From: Nymphaea colorata
Lineage: Eukaryota; Streptophyta; Magnoliopsida; Nymphaeales; Nymphaeaceae
Assembly: GCF_008831285.2 (NCBI RefSeq)
Contig: NC_045140.1
Coordinates: 19,032,370-19,096,369 of the forward strand
Reading direction: 5' to 3'
Length of the DNA: 64,000 nucleotides
This document shows positions 45,157 through 57,800 of this stretch, one piece after another (the stretch's first letter is position 1; each line of letters starts with the position of its first letter). A program made the translations under genes and the position numbers. A model generated the notes under the pieces. That model saw only the letters and a list, made by a program, of their open reading frames with translations, did not search any database and was not told the origin of the DNA.

Positions 45157-48090
45157 CCACCGCCAGAGCCTACAATGCAACGGTAAAGACCCCAATTGAG
45201 CAGTCGATCGACCTCTAACCGGATCGTTGCCTCTCGACAAAGTAAGGAGAAGAAGAGAAGCGATGGAGGACGAAGAGGGATCAGAAGGAGAGCGCGTGGA
45301 GGGCCAAGGCAAAAATGGAGAGAAACTCCACACCCTTTTCTCGTTTCTTTTCCCCTTCTTTTTCTTTTTCGTTTTCCCGCTCTCTCTCCCGCGTTTATCA
45401 AAGGCTAGGGTAGGAACGTAAAGGGGTCGGTTCGAGTCGGATCCACGGCTTACCAGATTCGATTTGGTTGGATTCTCCAAAATCGGATCCGGATTCAGAC
45501 TTAAATTTCTTAAAACAGATCTGAACCTACAGGCGAGACCCGAACTTTACAGTAACCAGGTCGGATCCGTATCTGGTCTTGGGTCACCTGAATGGTATAC
45601 CGACTCTGAGTCAGATCATAATTCAGATCTCTTTCCTTTTAATATATCCAGTTTTGATTTGTAATTGGATCTTTCGGACTCATTGATATCTCAGCTTTAG
45701 AACTGTTCTTGCATTCCGGGCCTCGATTAAGTTTTGGATTCCGCTGAGGAGATAGCAAACGGGTCCACGCATCACCCGATGTAAACCGGTTTATAAAATA
45801 TCAGACAAGGTCGAAGAAACCATAAATTTACAAAAAAGGACGCTTCGCTTTTGGTAAAAATTAACAACGTTCGCTTTTCATTTTTAACGCCCCTTAATCG
45901 AAAAGCATGGTGTAAGAAGGGTGCGGTTGAATTAAAAAAATAAAAATAAAACTCTACGGTGGATATTGTTGTTTCTCGAAGAGCATTGTTTGTGAGCCTT
46001 CGATGATAATGTTTTCTTTAATTTTCATGAGAAAAATCTTTTGAGAATGAATGTAGTCGTAGATCAATTTCTATAGAAAACAAAAAAATAAAATGAGGGT
46101 GAATGTAGACCAATTCTTGAAAGACAAAATGTTAAGAAAGTCTGGATAGAGTTAAAAGAAAAATCTACGATACTTATGATACTTAATTAATTGATCATGA
46201 AGGTTCTTTGTACAAGATGATTAGTACAATTGATAATGTTGTATGAGTTAAATGACCAAAGTGCCCTTATTGGTTAAACGGAATCCCCACCAATCTGCTC
46301 TCCTTTCCTGATAGTAAAACTATACGTAAAAAAATAAAAAATAAAATCGCCGTATAAAACTACCAAAAAACTATTCTGATTAGAGCATGCGTTCCCATGT
46401 CAGCTGCGCAATATGGAAAGTGCCGTCGAAGTACAATGCTTAGATGTAGTTTAATACTTGTGATCATGCATTTCATTGTCAATCTCGACTACAATGTATA
46501 TTTGAATGCTTATTACTTTGTGCTTGTTTATATTATGGAAGTTCAAGTCTCTGCATGTTCGCTGAACAACTAGCAAGAGTGAATAAAAATGAACTACGTT
46601 GCGGTGAGAAACCGGTTTCCTTATTCAGGTCTCCAAATGTGCATGCATATCTTATTCATTTATCTGTGTTTCTTTTGCTCAGTTTTTCTCAAAACATGAC
46701 TCTTTATCCTAGTTAAATACTTGTCTCGTATATATACGAGGAATTCGGTCATCGTGTATGAAGTTCTATGATGGATTTCAGGAATGATTTCCGCATTGTC
46801 CACCATGAGTAGGCACATCCATTTTCACAAAAGTATAATGGAACTCAAATTCATATATCAGATACTATTACAATGATCTTATATGAGCACACCAACACGT
46901 AACATAAACAAAAAACAAAAAAAAAAAGCAGCAGTCCATCGTATATATATCCGGCAGCCAATCAACAACAATAATTGAAGAAACCGGTTCATCGAGATAG
47001 GGCTGTGTTCCAGCAGTCCCTTATTAAAGAAGAAAAAGAACTGCGCGTCATGTAGAAAATATATAAAAGTTCCGCGACATTTTTAAGCATTTGACTTGCT
47101 TGCAATAAAAGTAAATGATTACTTAAAATTTTAATGGAAGTGCCAAAACATGTTAAAAAGCTTTATGCAATGTTTGCATGACACTTAAAAAAAACTGTTT
47201 TGAAGGCAAAGCCAGAAAATAATGTTTTGGAGGCAAAACAACTTTTTTTTTTTTGTTGGGTTCAGTGTTTGGGTAACATCAAAACCAATAGCTTAAGTAG
47301 AATCAAATTAGAAATTTCAAGTTAGCAAGACATAAGAGTCCAGGGGCGGGCGGGCTGAGGTCATGGCCCCTCCCCACCTTAGGTATTCAGAAATTTAAAA
47401 TTTTACATATATTTAAAAAAAAAGGTTTGACATGTGTAAAAGATGTGAAAAAATAGATTTTGGCCCATGTTAAAATTTTGAAACATTTATTGAATATAAA
47501 TTTTATAGCTCAACTCTTATAATGACTAGGGTCAAGGGGCATGAACAAGGACAATAACTAGGGTGGAGTCAAGATAGGGCCTCATGGACCTTAGTCCCAC
47601 TTCAAAAAAATATTTTTCTTAAATTTTATTGTAAATTTTAGAAAACTTAACTTGTTATATATAAAAAATTTGAAAACTATTTTAAAAACTTTAATTTGAT
47701 CCTCCTCATAGTCCACCACAACAACAATGGCAATGAAAATCGTTTATATTTTCCTGGTTTTCCTTCTCATCAAACATGTATTTACTTAAGATCCGTAAGA
47801 TCTAAGATCTATGAATGTCAAATTAAACCCTCTCATTCCTTAAATCAGACATATTATTCATACAAAAATGAAGATTATAAGTATGGCATAAAAGAAACCT
47901 TGGTCATTAGACAAGTTATTGGACATGGATCTGCAATTCAACCGAATCAAGCCTTCTCGCTTTCTCTCGTCCTTACATCTTCTCTTCGTCATCCACATAC
48001 CCCATACAAAAGGTGCTCTGATCGTTCGAAAATTTCCCTCTTCTTCCTCCTCCCCTCCGATGACCAAAATCACTGTTTCCTTTAATCGTC
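45157..48090. other. Divergent spacer between importin-9 and DUF2232-like genes
   Basis: The left end holds the importin-9 5' UTR and promoter. A GGATCC/GGATTC-rich repeat fragment at about 45420-45690 lies within 270 bases of that start codon. Around 47340-47660 two related patches rich in GGGCC/CCTTAG words look like a dispersed repeat. The rest is AT-rich and featureless. Confidence 0.55.
45420..45690. repeat. GGATCC/GGATTC-rich hAT-like repeat fragment
   Basis: Repeated GGATC, CAGATC and GGATTC words resemble the body of the element at 6455 and the patch at about 61990. No terminal repeats were found, so borders are approximate and the family assignment is by motif only. Confidence 0.35.
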
Positions 48091-51000
48091 ATGACTTCTG
48101 TGTGTCTTCACCCCAACGAGCGATTCTATCTGCATAGAATCTCCTATCTTTCTATCCATTCCTCCCGTCGGAGGTCTACTTTCCTTTGTTTTCAGTCAGG
48201 AATAGCAGTCGAACGCTGCGCAGTTCGTCGTATCCACAACGGCTTCCGTCTACCTGTTCCGTATTCTTACTTCCATGAATGGAAGATCAGAAGCCCTAAG
48301 GCAGCTCAGAGCGAGTCCACCGTATCTTTGGACGAAAATTCGGGAGGAGGTGAGACTGACAATGTGGAGATATCCCTCGACGGTGACGTGTACCGAAGCA
48401 CACTTAGGCTCGTCGAATGCGCGATGTTTGCAGCCGTCACTGGTTTGGTGTATTACCTGAGCAATTCGCTTGCCATCGAGGTTGGTTTCTTCATTTTTCT
48501 GGTGCTATTTATTAATTGTTTCGGAGTTACTGAGCTTGAGTCAGAGCATATAATTGATTACCCATAATCAGTGCAAGAAACGAATGCTGTAAATCAGATT
48601 TTGTTATCGTTGCTGGACGATTAATAACATAATTATAACGTTATAGTGCAATACATTTCAAAATATGAAAATGGGGCATTCGTTTTTCTTTATTGTTTTG
48701 CAGTCCATCCAGATAGAATAGAAGATAATTAGTATGCGATCTTTCTAATGCTTAACGCCGAAAGACATTCGGTTTGTGGCGTAGTCTAATACTGGCGCTG
48801 CAGGTTTCCTTTTTTTTTTTTCTTCTCTTTCCCTAAAACAATAAAACCGTAGCACAAATATATTAAACATTGTATAACATGACAATAAATATAACCAGAA
48901 GTTTGAATGATCAAATTTAATGAAGACGATACGATGCACAAAATGATTGTCTACCTTTCTGGTTGCTCGGTGAATCCTTATTACTTGTTTATTATTTTTC
49001 TGTTTTATCTTTCTTATTCAGTGCGAGAAACGCATGTTATTATTTGCAGAACTACTTTGGTTGTTTCTTCTCATTGCCGATAGTAATATCATCCATGAGA
49101 TGGGGCCTCGCTGCAGGTAGAAAGACTATGGTATGATCATTTAACATTTGTTTCTTACTTCTTAATGTAAAACACATCCCCACCATTCCATGTTTATTCC
49201 TTTTCACAAGTATAACTGCTAACTGCTAAGCTGCCCAATCTACATTATTGTGAGCTATCATGGCAATATTGATTAGGCCTTGTTTTATATACAGGTTGCT
49301 ACTGCTATGCTGTTGCTCACTTTATCAGGTCCATTAAAGGCGTGCACCTATCTTGTAAGTATATTACTCTAGTCGCTTGGACTCTTACCATGCAAATTTG
49401 TATCAACATGACACCATACTTTTTGTGAATATGGTACGAAATATATGGGTATAACTGCGGACCGGACCTTGATGTTGAGTCCTGCAGAACATGGAAAAAG
49501 AAAAAAAGACTTAGCAGCGGCAGTGAACTGCTGCTAGAAGTCTTAGGTGTTTAATTTTAGTTTTCCTGTGGCTAAAGGATTTTTTTGCTCTTTATATGTG
49601 TATACGGAGACATATACTACATACATAAAAACATACATGCATATATGCATATTATCTCTGTGTACGTGTATATTTGTTATTCATTTGTTGGCTATATGTT
49701 TTGCTGGATGAGAAATATCAGTTGAATTGAACCATTTGAATATATGATGATCGTGATTGCTTTTCATGCTTATTGCAGCTCATGCATGGAATTCTCGGCC
49801 TGGCCATGGGTTCCTTGTGGAGGTAGGAAAGTTGTCTTGTGATGCATTTGTTTCTGGATTTGTTAGATTGTAAATGCAACATCCCAAGTCTGAGAGTGAC
49901 ATGCAAGATAGTTGATGCATAAGACTTTGGGGAAGTTGGATGGCTATAGATGCCTATGTCTTATATTACCTTCTGTCTTGGTTCGTAGCCTAGTTTGGGT
50001 GGCGAACTGAAGCTAGTTAGTTATAAGGTGGGTACAAATCCACCTATTCAATCTCTCACTTCAGTTTGGGGGTGAGTTGCTACAGTAAAAGGTTGTTTGT
50101 CTTGTAGAACTAGAGCACACATGAACAGAAATGGATAGTTGGGCCCAGGTTGGTTAATCCAGTAGCATGCTTTCATTTTACGATGTCTCTTTTTTTTTTT
50201 CTCCCTTCCTTCGATCTTGTGATGCTCATGACTCATACTCACAGTCTGACATTGTTTTGCATTATCAATCAAGATTATTTGAGATAATGTCATTAATTGC
50301 TGTTCCATATAACATGTAACAGTCCATCCTGATGCACTGCTGCTGCTCTGGTTCACTTCTAGGTAGTGCCCAGTTTTGTACATGTGGCAGCAACACACTG
50401 ATGGCTGAATTTGTTCACACAAGCTGTCATTGTTTTACTGTTTATAACCTTTTTTCTCTGTCATAGTGGTTCATTGCTTTATTTTTTGGTTTGGCTGTTA
50501 CAAATGGTTACCTTCTATTTCTTCTGTAGGTTGGGTGCTAATTGGATGCTTTCAATAACCTTATGCACATTGGTAATGCCTTTTCTTCTATTCCATCTAT
50601 GTCTTGATGTTTTGCTTGGCAAGAGTTAACTGAGGCATGTTTGCTGATAATGCAGGTTCGAGCAACAGGTGCATTGGGCTATGTTCTGCTATCATCATTC
50701 TTGTTGAGAGAAAACATTCTTTCACTGGTGAATATCTAATAGCCATTGTGATAACAAGAACTTGGTTTTAGTGTGTTTGCCATTTCAGTATCTTGATCCT
50801 CATACTGCCAACTTTGATGAATATTTGATGTTACTTTAGTGAATCTCCTTGCAAAACCTGATTCAGTGAATTGTCAGTGTAACCTGTTCACTTCATCTTG
50901 TGCAGATTGCCATAAATCTTCATGCTTCCTTGTCATATATGCTTGCTGCTCTGGGTGTCAATGTTATCCCGTCAATGAAGACAATATATACCATATTTGG

Positions 51001-51385
51001 GACTTTGGTTTGTAAAATATCCTACTCCTTTTGTCTTCTTGTTTAGAAAATTAGATTGCTGGTTTGGACTTCACATACTTCAGGCACTACACCTATCCGT
51101 AGGTTGTAGCACAAACTGAAGCTACTCGGCTGTAGTTAGATGAGTCTACTGCCAACTAAATGTAGCACCTGTGTCAGCCTCAAGTCTAAATGTCTATTGT
51201 TGGTCGTTCCTGGAGTACACCTAGATAGACTGTTAAATTGAAACTTGTTTACCTGCCTTTGACAGCTCCTGCTCAACTGTGGATTCTTTGTTTTCCTGTT
51301 GCACATGCTCTATGCCGTCTTCATCAGTAGACTTGGAATGAGGTTCTCTTTAGTATTACCTGGATGGTTGGAGAAAGCTTTGTGA
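48091..51385 (+). CDS. Plastid-targeted multi-pass membrane protein (DUF2232-like)
   Basis: Eight exons give 303 residues: 48091-48480, 49050-49130, 49295-49354, 49779-49822, 50530-50572, 50656-50727, 50906-51007 and 51266-51385; phases agree throughout. The first 60 or so residues (MTSVCLHPNERFYLHRISYL, Ser/Arg-rich, few acids) look like a chloroplast transit peptide. From about residue 108 there are roughly six hydrophobic segments, including NYFGCFFSLPIVISSMRWG, VATAMLLLTLSGPLKACTYL and LLLNCGFFVFLLHMLYAVF. The SNSLAIENYFGCFF-type block matches a plant and cyanobacterial membrane family I recall as DUF2232, whose role is unknown; it may be a transporter-like protein. Another in-frame start is unlikely because the frame upstream closes. 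Confidence 0.85.
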
Positions 51386-54300
51386 TGGCAGCTTGGCAAA
51401 TAGATCATCTGGATGGTTCATCATTATCATGACGTAAGTGTTTTCTTTCACATGCACAAGAATTCATGGTTTATGTCTTTTCCTTTTGTCATTGGGATGC
51501 TTATTAGATTGATTAATGGTTTGATTGTGGTCGTAACAATTTCTCCTGTACCTTTATTCCAGACGAAGCATCTAAATGCAAATACCCATTTCAAAATTGT
51601 TCTCCGAGTATGAAACATAAACCCTCAACAGGATCATGGTAGTTCGAGATTCATCATCAGCCGTCAGGTGCTGCTAGCCAAATTCTTGCGAGTATATCCA
51701 CTTTGGACCCTGTAGTTTGAGTTGTTCAACTTCAGAACCCAGCTCCATGGACTAGCTGCTATCAGGCGTCCACCATCATGGCTAGGTGTATGATGCAGCG
51801 ACTCTGAGTGCTCCTACGTGTTATTTCACTCTTCTTGCTTTCACCACAGCAAACTGTTGGTGAGGATTCTTCATTATTATAGGATCCCATCAAAACGGTT
51901 CCTTGTCTAATTGCACGGTAACAATATTGAAAAAGGAAAAGAGTGCCTTGCTTCGGTGGATGCCTTCAGTTGCTGAAATCGGAGAAAGGTACTCATATAA
52001 CAGAAAGATGCATAAATTTCAATTCTTTAGCCACGTATTCCTGGTTGTATGTGCTGATCTGTTGTTTTTTGCTTACGAGAGACATCATCATCAACCTTAT
52101 CCTGTCTGCATATAGTTACTGATATAACCACTTGTACATCATTGGTTTTCTCGGCTGAAATCACCAAATCTTGTACCTGCTTTTAGATGTGTTGAAAGGA
52201 ATTGGCGGAACCTTTGCCTTCTGCTGTGAATGGCAAAGAAATAGCAAGGGATACTTCAAAAAAGGAACTTCTTTTTTTTTTTGTTGGGGGGGGTGGGGTT
52301 GTGGCGAGACACTGAGCCTATGAATAAGGCCAGGCATGAGCCTGCAGGTCATACAATTCCAAAAGGGGTATCCTGTTTTGGCCCACGCAGGTACATGATG
52401 ATGAGGAATCAGCAGAATTGAGCCGCAACAGTCCGGCTGACTGTCATGGCCTGCTCACTGCAGCAATCCCTGTGGGCCTCGTAAATCCTTACTCTTATTG
52501 TCCTGGGGCCACCCCAATTTGGTTTCTTGTCCTATCCTTTCCAATGGTGGCCCCAAAACAGCATAAAATACCGCGCCACGTGAGGAAAAGATGAGGTACA
52601 AAGAGGCCACCAATCGATGTATATCTTATTAATTTGGTTATCCTTTTGATTCTGTTCCCTCCTCTTGTGTCCGACATTTTCTTGAAAGCCGTCCGGCCAG
52701 GAGGAAGGTTTTAATTTGCCAACTTCAGGTAGGATGTTGGGTTTAGTCTTTTTTTTGGCGCACGGACTAGGTCTGTATATACCTGACGCGTTCGCACCCT
52801 TTGGGTGGCATGTATAAGACTCTGCCTTGAGCGTGCGATTTCTGTAAAGTAGTGTCGTTTCTGGGTAAAACTTCCACCAGCAGAAAAACTTTTGATAAAC
52901 GCGCGCTTAATTGTGGTGGCATGACAAAAAACACACTTGAGTTTGGATATGCTTCGTTTAATTTATTTATTTCTTATATGATATAAGTAGTTGATGAAAG
53001 AAATCAAAACCTAAAGTGAGTGCGTAACTATTCCACCGAAATGTAAACCCATCAATTTTTGTAAAAAAAATGAGTAGGCAAGGGGCATAGAGAAAGGATG
53101 GAATCTGGGGAAGCAAGTTTCAAAGAAGGGGAAGAGTTTTTCCAGTAGTTGTAGATGCTTGGGAGTGGAAATGCATGGGCTTTTGAGGTTTTTTTCAGTA
53201 ATGATACATAGTTGGGAATGCAGATGCATGGGATATTAAGAGGTTCCCAGAGTTTAGTTGATTATATGCAACTCATTTGCACCCCATTTGATGAAAGCTC
53301 CTGTTGTGGTGGAGGGGAGCAGAGACTTTGAAAAGGTTGAAGCCCCTCTTTCTATCCTCATGAGGTTTGGGGTTTCTTCCTTGGTGAGGAGTGGTACATC
53401 CATCAAGTAGAGCGTTATATATAAACTTTCTGCATCAAAGATAAGTAATGCCCATAATAGACAAAAGGGCTTTTACCAGCCTAACAGTCTCTCCTTTGAT
53501 GTGCGTCATTTCACAGGAAACATGCCTGTTACGATAAAGCAGTCCTCCAAATGAAAATAAATTAGTTCTCAAATGAAAAGAAATGAGTTTTCAACTATTT
53601 CTCAAGTTGTTGCCCCCAAAAAAGGATTTGCACTAAAGGGTGGTCCGGTGGAAGCTCAAGCAAGCACTGATTGCGTTTCAAATTATCATGTTCAACGAGA
53701 AAAGCCTCGGGGGAAAAAAAAAATCTTCTCTCCATATGAAAAGTGATGAAACATTTGCATTTGCGGAATGTCATCAATATTTGGGAAAAAAAATTGTTCG
53801 GTTGTTTTTTATCTGTTGTCTTGGAAGAGACATTCCCTTCAATCGTTTGATCCAACATTTCTCCTTAATTACTTTCATTCCGGCTAGCTCTTCAAATCCA
53901 TCTATAACAGCTTTGATTGATAGAATAGACTTTTTAAAGCCTTGGTCATCATCAAGACATCATAGCACTATCAGGTGGCCCGAGCTATGACTTCCGTGAC
54001 TCCGTCTATTATGTACTAAAAAATGTACTTGAAAATTGAAATTATAGTTTCATTTTAAAACTGCTTTTACTTATATATACACGTACACATAAAATCATAT
54101 GATATGATGGTTATTTTTTTTATTTTGCAGTGCTAAAAATCGTTGCAATGACTAGTTGCTTGGCTACGGATTTTGGTAATGGAATATATGGTTTTTAGTA
54201 TAAAATAAAAAAATATCCGACTATAAAGGTAGCCAGTCATATATATATATATATATATATATATAAATTACATGGCTGAAGAAAATGGTGCAGCAGAGGT

Positions 54301-54887
54301 TGCTCGACATTTTAGGCCACATCTGTGCCCCATGCCTTTTCTTTTCTTTTTTGGCCCATGGGTCGCTGGAAAATGATTTTTATATTTTTCCAAAAGTTTT
54401 TATTTTTTTCAAATATAATTTAATTTTGACACATGAACAAAAGTAAAAATGACCCTTTATCAGTCGTCTGGCTAGTTGCTTTTACCAGTAAAATTGAAGG
54501 CCTTCAAATTAAACCTCAGCTCTACGATCACGTTGCTTGGAGTGTTTTATTTTTTACCATCTGTTGTTGTCTTAGCAACGGAAAAGAAAAACAAAAGCAC
54601 CCTTTTTTGTTCGGGAAACCAGAAACGAAGACTGAGAGTCAGAGTAGCGAAGTTCACTATTTCTTTTAGCATTGTTAAAACTTAAAACAAGGATCAAGTT
54701 TTCAAATGATTTCCTGAAGCAGTATTTTATGCGATTTGCCACTGAAAATCTTCGATTTTAAGAGGGTGGTCCAGGGGAAAAGAAAAAGAAGAATCTGCAC
54801 AGGAATCGGCTCATACTCACGCGGGCTCTTGCGGGAGCTGGCGCAGGCACACGGCAGACACACAGGAACAGAGAGAGGGAGAGAGAT
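51386..54887. other. 3.5-kb intergenic region
   Basis: The left part is the 3' UTR of the membrane-protein gene and the right end is the GA-rich 5' leader of the cysteine oxidase gene. Between them are homopolymer runs (T and G near 52269-52296) and an (AT)n tract at 54239. No gene, RNA or clear transposon was recognised. Confidence 0.55.
54239..54266. repeat. (AT)n microsatellite
   Basis: About 14 AT units upstream of the cysteine oxidase gene. Confidence 0.9.
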
Positions 54888-57800
54888 ATGATGGGGAACA
54901 GGGGCTCCTCAGCAATACAGACGCTCTATGACTTCTGCAAGAAGACTTTCACTCCCACCACCACTCATGGGTCTCCGGGGGCCATCCAGAAGTTACGTTC
55001 CCTTCTGGGTACGCTCTCACCATTTATGGACTCTGATAATGAAAAAGCTGCCTCTTTGTATTCCAAACAGAAAGTTATTCTTGTTTTTGCAGCACCATGA
55101 TGCAATAATGGTGCTAGATCTCTTTTCTTGTTATTGATATATTGGTTACGGATGACGCTTCAAGAAGTTTAAGGTCTTGAGGACAGAAACTGCTTGCTTC
55201 TTCTTTAATGGCTATTGTTTTCTCACAGATTTCTTCTGCCAACACTGTGATGCAAACTTAATGTCGTCTCTCTCTGCTGTTTTGATTCATTCATTGCTCT
55301 GAGGTGTTGATGACGAAATCCGCATGCTATAAGCTGATTCCTTCCCATTTATTAACGCATAAAGCGGACTTATTTTTCAGTTGCACATAGAATTTCAAGA
55401 TCTGTTTTTCAACATTTGTGTGTCTGGAATTCGCTTCATCGAGCAATAAAGTCATGACTGGTAATTGAATTTGGTTCAAGATTGTTCTCTTGAATCTTAT
55501 CTGGTCCTTCTATGAATTGTTTTGCTGTTCCTTTTTCCCACACGTAAATCACTTCTGCTATCTCCTTTATCATATAAATTATAATGCATCTGGGCTCAAT
55601 TTTGTATTTTGTTATTTGACATAAAAGAAAAATGCCATTGAGTGAGCCAACTATCTTTAGGCATAAGAACGTTAATAAATCTAAGTGGGACATGCATTTA
55701 AGATCATAGCGAAGCTGGAGCTAAGACGCACCTGCTTCTACCTCAGCAAATTAAGGGCACACAACAGAATCAGATGAGACTGCAGTTAGCTTGTTTTGAA
55801 ATACTTGCACCAACATGCATCTAGAAAACATGTGCTGGTGATCCTGGATTTCAAAACTACATCTCTTTTTACCTAGGTAGCCCTGAAATTGGAACCGACT
55901 TTGATTAACATGTCAGGCACAGTACTTGTGAAGTTGTAAATTGTTGAATATAGTCATATAATCTGAGATGATTTCATGCCCTGGGATTCTTCTCATCCAA
56001 TAGCAACATCTTGTAAAACCACCAAGTTAATGAAGGTGAAACCTAACGAATTTGAAACATTGTCACATAAATTGTTTTTTGTTGTACAAAGTAATGAGCT
56101 AAAAATGGAAAATAAGGGAAAACAAAGAAAAAGGTGAAACTTGCAATATTTTGAAAATGTTGCAAAAAAAAAACCCAACCATATCACGATATTATATTGA
56201 TATTCTCACAAAAATTTCAAAAAACATTGTTTATGTTATATTATAATTTCTAAAGTTTCTTTGATTTTTTTATGGCTACTTTTCATATTTATCAACCTGT
56301 TTGTAAGAAAGTTAGTGAAAAACTCATATTTCATTATTGTTTTTTTTAAATTTCTTCTATGTTTTTAATCTTGTTGAATCTCCGTCATTTTCAAACAAAC
56401 AAATTAACCCGAGAAAAAACTCCTTGATAAAACCCAAGAACCATTTGCAGCACTGGTTCTGAATCCATAATGGGTGTTCCTTGTAAGAAGTCCAACGTTT
56501 GGTGTACTTTCATGAACAGCAGGGGGTATCCCATGGCTTCATGCTAATTTTAGGGCTGACAATATATGTATGATCAGCAATGTGTATTTTTTCTCTTGAT
56601 CTAGTTCAGTCAACCTTCCGCTCCCGAAAAGGAAAAAGCAAAAAATTCTATCCATCCTTTTGCTAACATAAAGTTGAATGTCAAGCAAATATTAATGGCT
56701 ACTTAGAAATTCGCTTTGTGTTAATATTTTTGTACTTCGCATGTACATGCAAGTATTTCTTGGTATACTATTGCCTATTGGCATATATTTTTTTGGTCAC
56801 ATCTCACAAGAGAGGAATCAAAGGTTTGAGAGGCATCACTGTGGTTCTTGTAATTGTTGGTATGACCCCTATGACTAAAAGTAATGGGTTAAAGGTCTCA
56901 ATTTTCAGAAGAAATACTTGAGAATTACAGGCTATGTTTTTAATTCATACTGTCTGAGACTCTGAACCCTTTTCGGACTTGTGCTATTGGGAATCAGTGA
57001 GCAAAGAATTGTTTTAAAAGATGTATTATCATGATATATTATTGGAGAATTTGGTGAGGCATTCTAACGTATGTTAACCATTCAAGGTTTTCACCTTCAA
57101 GTTGTTTTGAAGCAATATACTCAGCATGTAGTTGGTTTTTGAATACATATTCATGTATATATAACATAGGAATTTATCTCAACAATCCAGAGTCTAACTC
57201 TACATATATCAAGTTGCATGATGAAGTTGGGATATAGCAATGGCATTTTTTCTTCCCTGGTAAATGTTTCTCCTCTTGTTGAGTTCTACAGTTTACATTA
57301 AAGTGAAAGAACTTCAGCTTTGGGGCTGTCTTGTCCCACTAGGAATTCTATTTTAGCACTGTACCTGCTTTCATCTTGCCACATAAACTAAAATTTATAT
57401 CCGATTTCAATTGTAAAGATCTCAATAGATCAATAATATTGGAGACATGGAACTTGTCAAAAGATCAATAGAACTTTGTTTTCCTGATATCATGCTTTGC
57501 GCATACATGTGTAAAGGATGCTATTGCTAGAAGATGACAATGGAAGAGTATATTTGCCATCCATTGCATGCTATTATCTTATTAAATTGGTTCGCTTTTA
57601 GCATGCAATATGTAATGTTTGCGTTTTATGTTATGCAGATACAATTACTCCAACAGATGTTGGGCTCAAAGAAGATCTTTCTGACGATGAGCGTGGGCAT
57701 GGCTTCTTTTCTGGGAATCATGTTTTAAGAAACCAATATTCTCCCAGAATGGCCCGTTGGGCACAACCTATTACATACCTGCACATACATGAATGCAACA

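Noticed and set aside
44941-45480. Upstream extension of importin-9 to a start codon at 45480
   Set aside because: The added stretch is Lys/Arg- and Ser-rich, crosses a likely promoter and repeat fragment, and has no match to the family, which begins close to the MDRDQQW motif.
47696-48085. Plus-strand frame of 129 codons just before the plastid membrane-protein gene
   Set aside because: It crosses repeat-like AT-rich sequence and the probable leader of the next gene, with no recognisable domain.
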